Shown here piece after piece: positions 13,420 through 22,200 of a stretch of 25,642 bases of DNA. This stretch comes from Herminiimonas sp. (lineage in GTDB: Bacteria > Pseudomonadota > Gammaproteobacteria > Burkholderiales > Burkholderiaceae): contig JACMQD010000113.1 in the NCBI GenBank assembly GCA_014377155.1, positions 1 through 25,642 on the forward strand, in the 5' to 3' direction. Below the pieces are notes generated by a model, which was not told where the DNA came from, searched no databases, and saw only the letters and a program-made list of their open reading frames with translations. A program made the position numbers and the translations under genes. Numbering within the stretch: the first letter of the stretch is position 1; each line of letters begins with the position of its first letter.

Positions 13420-15000
13420 CTATGGGTTGTGGCTTTCCGGAAGGAAAACTCGCAGTGCAGCGTCGACGCGCGCCGGCAATTCGACGCGGTCGATCTGATG
13501 ACGCTCCATCATTCGGTATAGCGTCATGCGTGAGACGCCAAGTTCGCGCGCTGCCCGGGTGACATTGTTGTGAGTGCGCTCCAGGGCCGTGCACACCGCT
13601 GCCCGCTCGGCGTCCTGCCGGGCGCGATTGACTGATTCGATGCCGCCGCCGGCTTCTGACAAACCCAGATCGTGCGGCTGTACCAGGCGTCCTTCCGACA
13701 TGACGAGCGCGCGTCGGACCCGGTTGATTACTTCTCGAACGTTGCCCGGCCAATGGTGCGACAACATTGCGCGGGTTGCAGCGCCAGAAAAGCCAATAAG
13801 TCCCGGGCGGCGATCGGCGGCATAATGGTCGAAAAAATGCCTGGCAAGCAACATGATGTCGTCGCGCCGGTCCCGCAGTGGCGGCACCGTAATCGGTACG
13901 ACGTTCAGACGATAGAACAAGTCATGGCGAAAGCGCCCCTGCCGCACCGCTTCCTGTAGATCGATGTTTGCCGCCGCCACGACCCGCACGTCGACCCGCG
14001 TGGTCGTGCTGGCACCGAGAGGCGTAATGGTTTGTTCCTGCAAGAACCGTAAAAGATTGATCTGCATATCCAATGGCAGGTCCGCGATTTCGTCCAGGAA
14101 GATGGTGCCGCCGTCTGCCGCTTCCAGCAAACCCTTGCGGTCGCGCACCGCTCCCGTGTAGGCGCCACGCGCGGCTCCGAATAACTCCGCCTGGATCAAT
14201 GTCGCGGGTAGCGCTCCGCAATTGACGGCGATGAAGGGCGCCGAACGGCGCCGGGAATGCTGATGGACTGCCTGCGCAGCGAGTTCCTTGCCGCTGCCGC
14301 TCTCACCGCCGAGCAGTACCGGTGCATCGGTTGCTGCCACCTTGCGTATCTGCCGCAGTAATGCCTTGACCGCGGCACTTTTCCCGAGAATCGACTGCAC
14401 GACTTTCCCGCGGGCTTTGCCTGTCTCATCGTTATAACAGCTCTCACCTATGGCCCATATGGCCTGCGATGACCGGCCGGGTTTCGTCGATGATTTTGCC
14501 GTACGTGATGCCGGCCGCAGGCCAGATCTTTCGGGGAGGACGTCCATTCGCAAGACGTAATGCCCGTACGCATGGCCAAGAGTTAGCATCAGATGGGTCA
14601 GATCGACCGGCAAGGTGTGATGATCGAACAGATATCCCAGGACCAGATCAGCGCAGCCAGGTACCTGTTTGGCAATACCTGAAAAAACCCCAACCCACTC
14701 ACAATCGTAGTGAGAATGCAGCAGTGCACGTAACGCTTCACATTCGTCGGATGTCCATTCGTCGATGAGAAGCAGGCCGACTCCGTAGTGGTTGGTTCGC
14801 AACGCGCGTGTCGCGGAAAAAGTGTCGACAACTACGGTCACGGACCAGGCTGCGCACTCGAGTCGGGCACGCAAGCTGTCCGAAATCGGCGCAAAGGCAA
14901 AGCACAACAGCGAACGCGAGCCAGAGACGTTGATGCAACGGTGGTCACGCATCGGCACCTGTGTCGATGAGGGCGCACCCGCCTCCGTAGTCGATTTCAT
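13420..15000 (-). CDS. Sigma-54-dependent activator of the VpsR type
   Basis: This is a 526-residue transcription activator. Residues about 30-155 form a receiver-like domain without the usual phospho-Asp cluster, ending in LFDHHTLPVDLTHLMLTLGH, the signature shared with VpsR/BerB-type regulators that control biofilm polysaccharides and respond to cyclic-di-GMP in studied cases. The AAA+ domain spans about 203-435: Walker A GGESGSGKE 231-239, sigma-54 contact loop GAYTGA 279-284 (Tyr in place of the usual Phe), Walker B TIFLDE 299-304 and the arginine region FRHDLFYRLN 357-366. A Fis-type HTH (about 478-502, AARELGVSRMTLYRMMERH) closes it. The ATG at 15000 overlaps the beta-barrel gene's stop (TAATG), so they form one operon. 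The nearby sigma-54 promoter is its likely target. Confidence 0.92.
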   Translation of the reverse strand: MKSTTEAGAPSSTQVPMRDHRCINVSGSRSLLCFAFAPISDSLRARLECAAWSVTVVVDTFSATRALRTNHYGVGLLLIDEWTSDECEALRALLHSHYDCEWVGVFSGIAKQVPGCADLVLGYLFDHHTLPVDLTHLMLTLGHAYGHYVLRMDVLPERSGLRPASRTAKSSTKPGRSSQAIWAIGESCYNDETGKARGKVVQSILGKSAAVKALLRQIRKVAATDAPVLLGGESGSGKELAAQAVHQHSRRRSAPFIAVNCGALPATLIQAELFGAARGAYTGAVRDRKGLLEAADGGTIFLDEIADLPLDMQINLLRFLQEQTITPLGASTTTRVDVRVVAAANIDLQEAVRQGRFRHDLFYRLNVVPITVPPLRDRRDDIMLLARHFFDHYAADRRPGLIGFSGAATRAMLSHHWPGNVREVINRVRRALVMSEGRLVQPHDLGLSEAGGGIESVNRARQDAERAAVCTALERTHNNVTRAARELGVSRMTLYRMMERHQIDRVELPARVDAALRVFLPESHNP

Positions 15001-16346
15001 TAGAATGACATCGGGAGCTTGAAGTTCAGCGTGAGATCCGGGGTGTCGCGCGTCAGTCCGGCACCAACGGCGACGCTCATCGTGCTGAGATCGTTGAGCC
15101 GATAAGAATAACCAAGCAGCAGTGTCGCCAGTTGAGTTCGTACGGAACCAGCCACGGGCGTACCGTTTTGCCGCGTGCGGGCGATCGAATTCAGGTCAAC
15201 CCCAATGGAAAACGACGACTTGTCATTCAACGCCAGACCAAGGCCAAAGTTCGTGCCCAGGACATCGCCGGGCTGTACGGTACCAATCGGCTCCTTTTCA
15301 CCATTCAAGACGGTGCGATTGACATTGCTACGTTTGAAATTGTGGGTGTAGTTGAAGCTTCCGAAGAAAACCGCCGGATCTGTCGGAAACAGCCAGGTCA
15401 TGCCCGGCTGTAATGAGTAAAAACCACTGCCAGTAGGCAAGTCGAGGGGTAGCCCGGTTCCAGTCGTGTTGCCAACGCAGCGCGTGGCGCAGTCGGTCAC
15501 TACACTAAACGGGTCGCGGCCGGTTCGAGACTTGAAACGCAGCGTACTGATGAAATATGGTTTCTCGACGCCGCCGTCGTTCAATTGGTAGCGCGCACCG
15601 AGTTCGATGTCACCCAAAGCCCGGCCACTCGTATTGAAAACATTGTCGGTTGCCGAGCCGGTAAAAATTTCGCGGCTAACGGTGGCGTCGGAACGGTAGA
15701 CGTACGGCACCCGTGCTTCGAGCTCGAATCGATTCGTGATGCCGATTCGCCCTGTCACTGCGGCAGTGACTGTATTGCGTTTTACCTCTCTGACATCGAC
15801 CAGGCCGATCAACAACGCCGGAATGATGGTGTAACCGACCAGCGCAACACGGTTGTTAGACGAATATCCGTATTGAAAGGATGGCTCGATTACATAGTGC
15901 CCCTTCTGGGTCAGAACACCCGGCTGTTCGAAGATCGGTGCGACCTGCTGTTCACGCGCCTGGCGCGAGGGCGCCACACCGACGGGCACTGGCGCGTTGC
16001 CGTCGCTGTTGACCGGCGTCGGTTGCACCAGCACCGGCTGCGACTGGGAAGAAACGCCTTCACCGGCGCCGTTGGTACCTCGCGCCCGCTGTTGCAGGTT
16101 ACCTTCAGCCATCTCCCTACGAAGGGTATTGAGCCTCGCCCGTTGCTGCGTCAATTCCCTCTGCATTACTTCGAGCCGCTGGCTCTGTTCCTCGATTTCG
16201 CGCCGAAGTGCTTCCGTCGGCTGTCCTGCGGTTTCAACCGCCGGGGATGCCTGCGCATGAGATGAAACGACGGATACGACGAGTGCACTGGCCGAAATCA
16301 TCAAGCCGGTAAGCGACCGATGACAAGGAAGATTGGAACGCGGCAT
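15000..16346 (-). CDS. Outer-membrane beta-barrel with N-terminal coiled coil (FapF-like)
   Basis: This is a 448-residue protein. The signal peptide ends near residue 32 (SSHAQA). A coiled coil spans about 45-88 (EALRREIEEQSQRLEVMQRE and on), then a Gln/Pro-rich linker to about 145, then a barrel from about 150 to the C-terminal Phe (NFKLPMSF) with alternating beta-strands such as HYVIEPSFQYGYSSNNR. The layout of signal, coiled coil, linker and about 300-residue barrel matches FapF, the trimeric channel exporting Fap amyloid subunits in Pseudomonas; family members are often annotated only as transporter. The ATG at 16346 is used because AGAGGA lies just upstream and the signal peptide follows; the longer frame to 16475 adds unrelated residues. 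It is the first gene of a two-gene operon with the activator. Confidence 0.85.
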   Translation of the reverse strand: MPRSNLPCHRSLTGLMISASALVVSVVSSHAQASPAVETAGQPTEALRREIEEQSQRLEVMQRELTQQRARLNTLRREMAEGNLQQRARGTNGAGEGVSSQSQPVLVQPTPVNSDGNAPVPVGVAPSRQAREQQVAPIFEQPGVLTQKGHYVIEPSFQYGYSSNNRVALVGYTIIPALLIGLVDVREVKRNTVTAAVTGRIGITNRFELEARVPYVYRSDATVSREIFTGSATDNVFNTSGRALGDIELGARYQLNDGGVEKPYFISTLRFKSRTGRDPFSVVTDCATRCVGNTTGTGLPLDLPTGSGFYSLQPGMTWLFPTDPAVFFGSFNYTHNFKRSNVNRTVLNGEKEPIGTVQPGDVLGTNFGLGLALNDKSSFSIGVDLNSIARTRQNGTPVAGSVRTQLATLLLGYSYRLNDLSTMSVAVGAGLTRDTPDLTLNFKLPMSF

Positions 16347-16412
16347 GTTGATCCTCTGAAGTGGGGGGAGGTATCCATGAACCCAGGAAAACAATGCCAT
16401 AAAGACAAAACA

Positions 16413-16429
16413 CAAGCAACTGTTGCTTG
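16413..16429. promoter_or_regulatory. Perfect palindrome upstream of the beta-barrel gene
   Basis: CAAGCAACTGTTGCTTG has two 8-bp arms around a single T and lies 67-83 bp before the ATG at 16346. The surrounding region is AT-rich. Its inner half, TTGCTT, could also serve as a -35 element for a leftward promoter. It is a candidate operator for a dimeric regulator. I found no second copy near the sigma-54 promoter. Confidence 0.4.
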
Positions 16430-16919
16430 CAACATTTCTTGAGAACTTGCTTATATTTAACTTAAAGCCGTGCACTGCCCAACTACAGGTTTCCGCCGGC
16501 CAAGCGTTGGAGAGAGGACGTCCAGTCCATCAAAACCACTCTGTTTGCAACTGCGCTGGTTAGCCGTAAATCGCGGCCAAACTCAAGGCCAGGGAAGCGG
16601 ACCGGGCCAGCAAGCTTTTCTTTATAAAAACGATGCTGGTATGCATCTACCCACTCGTCCAGTCGTACAGTCGAATCCGATGTTCGCTGTTCCACCTTTA
16701 GCCAGGCAGCTAGTGTCAGACGACTGCGTGAATGGTGCAAACATCTGCCCGGTACAGCAAAGTCGTGACATAGGCGGCGACGCTCCCTAACGCCCTTTCG
16801 CTGTCAATACCCGTACCAGAACAAGAATGCCCTACCGGAATGCGACTAGCCGCATCAACCACGATGGAAAATTCCGTCTCCTGTACAACGTCACGACAGA
16901 ACTGAAAGAAGTAAATCCA
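16430..16919. other. Stretch without an assignable gene
   Basis: The minus strand has open frames that look partly protein-like: 16483-16740 (ending LMDWTSSLQRLAGGNL) and the left part of 16716-16920 (including AAYVTTLLYRADVCTIHAVV). The frames differ, and I recognise no family. They may be pieces of one decayed gene. No RNA gene or repeat was seen. Confidence 0.35.
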
Positions 16920-17087
16920 CAGGACATGTCTTTGTTGCGCCGTGAACCGCATCGACACCTTCGAAAGATTGCTTTGACCGGTTATGGGCAGCCTGAGGAC
17001 AGGCAGCGTGAATTGCATATTGGATTTGATGATCATTTGATCAAACCAGTCGGCATCGATGCGCTTGAAGGGGCGATTACCGGATAG
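16920..17087 (+). pseudogene. Response-regulator receiver domain, C-terminal remnant
   Basis: The frame reads SLLRREPHRHLRKIALTGYG, then QPEDRQRELHIGFDDHLIKP, then VGIDALEGAITG and TAG at 17085-17087. [27 protein letters not shown]-like sequence is the alpha4-beta5 part of receiver domains at the end of hybrid histidine kinases; the invariant Lys-Pro is present. The first two thirds, with the phospho-acceptor Asp, are missing. It is not in frame with an intact kinase and sits 255 bp before ku. Confidence 0.75.
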
Positions 17088-17342
17088 GCTGCGCGGCTTT
17101 GCTCTCCAAGTACCGTGCCTGGCGATCTCAACAAGAAGGTGCAGCACGTTACAGGAAAAGGTGTCGCACTCGATTCTTGAGATCGCCCAGCTTGGGGAAC
17201 CGGCGGAGCTTCGTATGGTTATCCCGCGAATAGAAATAACTGCAGATTCCCGAAGAGCATTCCAGTTTCCTTGCAAGTGTCCCAGCGTACATACGCTGAT
17301 TGCAAAACTGGCCATTCTGCAATTCTGAATAGGGAGGCAACC

Positions 17343-18311
17343 ATGGCGGCGTCGAGCAAGCGGGTGTTGTGGAAAGGGGCGATTTCCTTCGGGCTGGTGC
17401 ACATTCCGATCGCGCTGCACTCGGCCACCGAAGACCAGGCGCTGGACTTCGACTGGCTCGACAAGCGCAGCATGGATCCGGTCGGTTACAAGCGCATCAA
17501 CAAGCGTACCGGCGACGAGATGGCTGCCGATGATATCGTCAAGGGCATCGCCTACGAAGAAGGTCGCTACGTGATCCTGTCGCCGGAAGAAATCCAGGCC
17601 GCCTACCCGAAAACCACGCAGACCATCGAAATCGAAACCTTCGTGCCGTCCACCGCGGTCCCGTTCCTCTACTTCGACCGGCCGTACTACATTTCACCGA
17701 TCAACAAGGCCAACAAGGTGTACGCCCTGTTACGCGAAGTCCTGAAAAAAAGCGGAAAGGGCGGCATCGCGAAGGTGGTCATCCAGACCAGGCAGCACCT
17801 GGCCTTGCTGGCGCCCTGCGGCCCGGTGCTGGTGCTGAACCTGCTACGCTGGCGTAGCGAGATTCGCACTTGGGACGAATTGAACCTGCCAGCCGAGGGA
17901 GCTGCTGCTGCGGGCGTTAGTACGCGCGAAATGGCCATGGGCACCCAACTGGTGGACGACATGAGTTCGACCTGGTCGCCCGACACCTTTACCGACCTCT
18001 TCAAGGAACAAATCCTTCAACTTGTCGATGCTAAAGTAAAAGCTGGCAAGACCGAGAAAGTCGCTGCACTCGAGTCCGACGATGCTATTGGTGAGGGTGC
18101 AACGGTATATGACCTGACGGAGATCCTCAAGCGCAGCCTAGGCAAGCGCACCGGCGCCGCCGCTACCGAAAAGCCGACCTTGTCCACGGCAATGCCAGCC
18201 AAGCCCGCGGCCAGCAAACCGACCCGCGCCGCGCCTTTCAAAACGGCCAAGAAAGCGCCTGCAAAAAAAGCCGCTACCAAATCCGTGTCACATAAACGCA
18301 AGACCGCATAG
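17343..18311 (+). CDS. ku: Ku protein, bacterial non-homologous end joining
   Basis: This is a 322-residue protein. The Ku core starts at once (SSKRVLWKGAISFGLVHIPI at 4-23) with KRINKRTGDEM, VILSPEEI, IEIETFVP and FDRPYYISP in order, then the RWRSEIR and TWSPDTFTD region, as in single-polypeptide bacterial Ku. It binds DNA ends as a homodimer and recruits LigD. Residues from about 285 form a Lys/Ala/Pro-rich tail (KTAKKAPAKKAATKSVSHKR) like the extended basic C-termini that help Ku bridge DNA. GGGAGG lies 5 nt before the ATG at 17343. ligD follows after 12 nt, so the two are co-transcribed. Confidence 0.97.
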   Translation: MAASSKRVLWKGAISFGLVHIPIALHSATEDQALDFDWLDKRSMDPVGYKRINKRTGDEMAADDIVKGIAYEEGRYVILSPEEIQAAYPKTTQTIEIETFVPSTAVPFLYFDRPYYISPINKANKVYALLREVLKKSGKGGIAKVVIQTRQHLALLAPCGPVLVLNLLRWRSEIRTWDELNLPAEGAAAAGVSTREMAMGTQLVDDMSSTWSPDTFTDLFKEQILQLVDAKVKAGKTEKVAALESDDAIGEGATVYDLTEILKRSLGKRTGAAATEKPTLSTAMPAKPAASKPTRAAPFKTAKKAPAKKAATKSVSHKRKTA

Positions 18312-18323
18312 GACTGCTGCACC

Positions 18324-20771
18324 ATGCCTGCCCACGACCCGCTGCACGCGTATCGCGCCAAGCGCCGGTTCGACCGCACCCCCGAGCCGGAGGCCTCGCT
18401 CGCGCCCGACGACGGTGGTCGCTCATTCGTCATCCAGAAGCACTGGGCCAGTCACCTGCATTACGACTTTCGGCTGGAACTCGACGGAAGCATGAAAAGC
18501 TGGGCCGTGCCGAAAGGCCCGAGTCTGGACCCGAGGGTCAAGCGCATGGCGGTTCAGGTCGAGGACCATCCGGTAGCCTACGACCGCTTCGAAGGCACCA
18601 TCCCCGCCAAACAATACGGTGCAGGCAAGGTCATCATCTGGGACCGCGGTACATGGGAACCGGTCGGCGATCCGGCAGCCGGTTGGCGGGACGGCAATCT
18701 GAAGTTCATCCTGCAAGGGCAAAAACTGCAGGGCAAATGGGCCCTCATCCGCATGAAGGGCAAGGACGAAAAGCAGGCGCCCTGGCTGCTGATCAAGGAA
18801 AAGGATGGATTCGCGCGCAAGGCCAGCGAGTACGACGTGCTCGAGGCACTGCCCGACAGCGTCGGGGCGCAGACCGCCGAGGCCGCACCGGCGCCGGCGG
18901 CAGAGACGCATTTCCCGGCCAGCCTGACGCCGCAGCTGGCGACGCTGGTCGATGCCCTGCCCGGCAACGATTCCGACTGGCGCTACGAGATCAAGTTCGA
19001 TGGCTACCGCATGCTGGCCCGCCTCGATGGTCGGCATGTCAGACTGATGACCCGGAACGGCAATGACTGGTCGGCAAGGATGCCGCAGCTGGTGGAGGCA
19101 CTCCGCTCGCTGGCGCTGAAAGGGACCTGGCTCGATGGCGAGATCGTCGTGCTGGACACGGTCGGCCTGCCGGACTTTCAGGCGCTCCAGTCAGCGTTCG
19201 ACGACGCCGCGTCGCAGTCGATCGTGTATTACGTTTTCGACCTGCCGTTTTACGCTGGCAGAGATCTGCGCGGCGTGCCGCTGCGGGAGCGTCAGCGCCT
19301 GTTGAAGGAGGCGCTGCGCGGCAAGTGGTCGGACCGGGTGCGACCGAGCGAAGTCTTCGAACAGGCGCCACGCGACCTGCTGGCGTCGGCCTGCAAGCTG
19401 GGACTCGAGGGCGTGATCGGCAAGCGTGCAACCTCGACCTACAGTGGACGGCGCAGCGGCGACTGGATCAAGGTCAAGTGCACGTCCCGGCAGGAATTCG
19501 TTATTGTCGGATACACCCCTGCGGCGGGCGGGCGCAGCGGTTTCGGTGCCCTGCTGCTGGCGGTCCACGATATGCGTGGCGCGCTGCGGTTTGCGGGCAA
19601 GGTGGGCAGCGGATTCGACGACGCCACCTTGCATCGGATAACTGCTCGCCTGGAAAGGATGGGCGTTGCCGAACCGCCGGTCAAGGACAGCACGGGAACC
19701 GGCGAGCACGTACGTTGGGTTGCGCCGACACTGGTCGCCGAAGTGTCGTTTGCCGCCTGGACCGCAGGCGGACGCCTGCGGCATGCGGTTTTCCAAGCGC
19801 TGCGCAGCGACAAGCCAGCCGCGCAGATCGTGCGGGAAAAGGCGGCTGCAGCGGAAAAAGGCTCAAGCCCAGCGGCACCGGCGCAACGCGCCGGACTGCG
19901 GATCACGCATCCCGACAAGATCATCGACGCCAGCAGCGGCCTGACCAAGCGCGATCTGGTGGCGTATTACGCAAAAGTCGGGACGCTGATCATGCCGCAC
20001 CTAGTGCACCGCCCGGTGGCGCTGGTGCGTGCGCCGGATGGCATCGGCAACACTCTGTTCTTCCAGAAGCATGCGGAACGTCAAGCAATGCGCGGTATCG
20101 CCCGACTCGACCCGAGGCTCGATCCCGGCCATGCCCCGCTCCTCTGCGTGAGCGAACCGGCAGGGCTGCTTTGCGCGGCTCAGTTGAACGTGATCGAGTT
20201 CCATACGTGGAACGGACGCATCGAAGACCTCACGCGGCCCGACCGCATGACCTTCGACCTCGACCCCGGCAAAGGTGTGGAGTGGCCGTCGATACGGGAG
20301 TCGGCGGTCTTGCTCAATGAATTTCTGAAGCAGCTGGGACTGTACGCGTTCCTGAAGACCAGTGGCGGCCAGGGTCTGCATCTCGTGGTGCCACTGGAGC
20401 GTTGGTATGACTGGATCACCGTCAAGGCATTTTCCAAGGCGATCGTGGAACACGTTGCACAGACCCTGCCCAAACGTTTCGTGGCCAAGAGCGGTCCAGC
20501 CAATCGGATCGGCAAGGTCTACATCGACTATCTGCGCAACGGGTTCGGCGCCACCACCGTAAGCGCCTGGTCGGCGCGGGCGCGGCTGGGAGCGGGGGTA
20601 TCGGTGCCGATCCGATGGAATGAGCTGGACCACATCACGGGCGCGGCGCACTGGACGGTTCGGACCATTGACGACCGTCTGGCACAGGGCAACGCGCCTT
20701 GGACCAGCTATGACCAATCGGCGCAAAACCTCGACCATGCCATGACCATCCTAGGGTACTCGCTCCCGTGA
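18324..20771 (+). CDS. ligD: DNA ligase D (phosphoesterase-ligase-polymerase)
   Basis: This is an 815-residue trifunctional repair enzyme for end joining. The 3'-phosphoesterase domain (about 30-165) has the expected His40, His46, Asp48, Arg50 (HLHYDFRLELDG) and His82 (EDHPV). The ATP-dependent ligase domain (about 205-510) has the nucleophile Lys224 in YEIKFDGYR and the downstream LDGEIVVLD and EGVIGKR motifs. The primase-polymerase domain (about 540-815) has Asp645 and Asp647 in FDLDPGKGVEW and the TSGGQGLHLVVPL motif. The domain order is that of Pseudomonas LigD. The ATG at 18324 is 12 nt after ku. A perfect 14-nt palindrome (20788-20801) follows the stop, without a T-run. Confidence 0.97.
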   Translation: MPAHDPLHAYRAKRRFDRTPEPEASLAPDDGGRSFVIQKHWASHLHYDFRLELDGSMKSWAVPKGPSLDPRVKRMAVQVEDHPVAYDRFEGTIPAKQYGAGKVIIWDRGTWEPVGDPAAGWRDGNLKFILQGQKLQGKWALIRMKGKDEKQAPWLLIKEKDGFARKASEYDVLEALPDSVGAQTAEAAPAPAAETHFPASLTPQLATLVDALPGNDSDWRYEIKFDGYRMLARLDGRHVRLMTRNGNDWSARMPQLVEALRSLALKGTWLDGEIVVLDTVGLPDFQALQSAFDDAASQSIVYYVFDLPFYAGRDLRGVPLRERQRLLKEALRGKWSDRVRPSEVFEQAPRDLLASACKLGLEGVIGKRATSTYSGRRSGDWIKVKCTSRQEFVIVGYTPAAGGRSGFGALLLAVHDMRGALRFAGKVGSGFDDATLHRITARLERMGVAEPPVKDSTGTGEHVRWVAPTLVAEVSFAAWTAGGRLRHAVFQALRSDKPAAQIVREKAAAAEKGSSPAAPAQRAGLRITHPDKIIDASSGLTKRDLVAYYAKVGTLIMPHLVHRPVALVRAPDGIGNTLFFQKHAERQAMRGIARLDPRLDPGHAPLLCVSEPAGLLCAAQLNVIEFHTWNGRIEDLTRPDRMTFDLDPGKGVEWPSIRESAVLLNEFLKQLGLYAFLKTSGGQGLHLVVPLERWYDWITVKAFSKAIVEHVAQTLPKRFVAKSGPANRIGKVYIDYLRNGFGATTVSAWSARARLGAGVSVPIRWNELDHITGAAHWTVRTIDDRLAQGNAPWTSYDQSAQNLDHAMTILGYSLP

Positions 20772-21056
20772 CGCGGGCATAACCGTAGCGTCGATCGACG
20801 CCAACGTTCATTCGATCAGTGGCAGCCTTTTATAGCGGTAAGGGCACGCGGGCTCGCGACAAAGAGCCGGATGCCCTATGCGCCCGAGCACGCATGACAA
20901 CATATGTTTCACCGCCGAGTTTGTTATTTCCTTACATCCACCACGTCGTTCATTGCGCTGTAATTCCATAATTTGGTCAAGCCACGACCCACAATGACTG
21001 ACAATTTCCGCCACCTGCATCGTCCGGTCGCCAACGAGCCTGGTCTCAGGGACCCG

Positions 21057-22142
21057 TTAGTGAGTGCTTATCAAAGGGGGGGCAACTTCAAGGATGACGG
21101 TAATCAGCGTCATGCTGTCTGGTTTCAATACAGGCCGTGGGCGCGAGTTACCGGCTGTTGGACTGTCGGCGTGATCAACTTCTGCGGCAACCAGGTAGAC
21201 AGCGTGGGAAATCGGATCGACCGCCATGGTGCGTGCACCGCGCATCGTCACCACATCTTGCAAAACGGCGTAGTGGCCGTTCTTGCCTGCCGCAACAACG
21301 GTCGGCGTGCCATCGCCGTTCGAGCTGAATGCCTTTTCTGTTACGTCATCGAATGCTGTTGCATCGCTACCTGCACCGATTGGTACAACATCGATAATCT
21401 TGCCGGTATTGGCGTCGACAATGGCCATTTTCCGGTTATGGCAACCGACGAACAGCACAGGTCGTTTTGCATCGATCGACAGACCCGCAGGTTCATCGCA
21501 CGCCGCCGACAGGTCGTAGCGATGCGTGATCGTGAGTGCCTCGGTGTCGACTACAACCAGACTGTTCTTGTCTTCCAGATTGATGAACAGACGTCCTTTG
21601 CCGTCCACTGCGGCAAACTCCGGCCGGCCGCCGAGCGCAATCGACCGAATTTGGTGATTGGTGATCGCATCGATTGCGGTCAGGCTGTTCGAGCCACCGT
21701 TGGCTGCGAACACCCGATTGCTTGCCGGATCGAATACGACCGCATCCGGATTTTTTTCCGTCGGCACCGTGGCCAACACTGCAGATGACGACAATGCAAA
21801 GACGGTCACCGTACTGTCTCTGCCATTGCTCGTGAACCCGCGGTCAAGCGACGGCGCCAGCGCAACGCCATGGACCCCATGTGTGCCCGGAATGTGCCCG
21901 ACCATCGACTTGGCCACCGTGTCGAAGATATCGACTTGATCCACATGGGTCACGTACAGACGCTTTGCCTGTGGATCTAACGCGAGGTAATCCCATCGCG
22001 TAGGGCCGTCAACATGCTGTTTGCTCACGACCTGATAACTGCCTTACGATACCTGTGCGGCTGCCGAGCTTGGTGCAGACATTGCGGCACAGCCGATTAC
22101 AAACAGCGTGGATGGGGCCAAGGACAAGCGTGCTGCGAACAT
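21057..22142 (-). pseudogene. Exported YncE/YVTN-type beta-propeller, interrupted by an early stop
   Basis: An ATG at 22142, with AAGGA before it, opens a clear signal peptide (MFAARLSLAPSTLF to PSSAAAQVS, 32 codons) that ends in TAA (22046-22044). The same frame then continues without a break, GSYQVVSKQHVDGPTRWDYL, into a 7-bladed beta-propeller of about 340 residues with repeated DPASNRVFAANGGSNSLTAID-like blades. One in-frame nonsense codon thus separates the leader from the body. A GTG at 22028 could still start a 323-residue product, but it would lack a signal peptide. Relatives are periplasmic proteins of uncertain function, often beside metal or alcohol metabolism genes. The neighbouring outer-membrane gene is broken as well. 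Confidence 0.7.
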
Positions 22143-22200
22143 GATTTTCCTTAAAATTAAACGTGCCGTGTGCTGGCCGGCACACCAGTAATGTCACCGC

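Noticed and set aside
16384..16399. Second sigma-54 promoter before the beta-barrel gene
   Set aside because: TGGCAT on the minus strand fits a -24 box, but no GC-containing -12 element lies at the required spacing.
20808..21020. 70-residue minus-strand frame after ligD
   Set aside because: No recognisable domain or ribosome site. The 285-bp stretch holds nothing else except a 14-nt palindrome.
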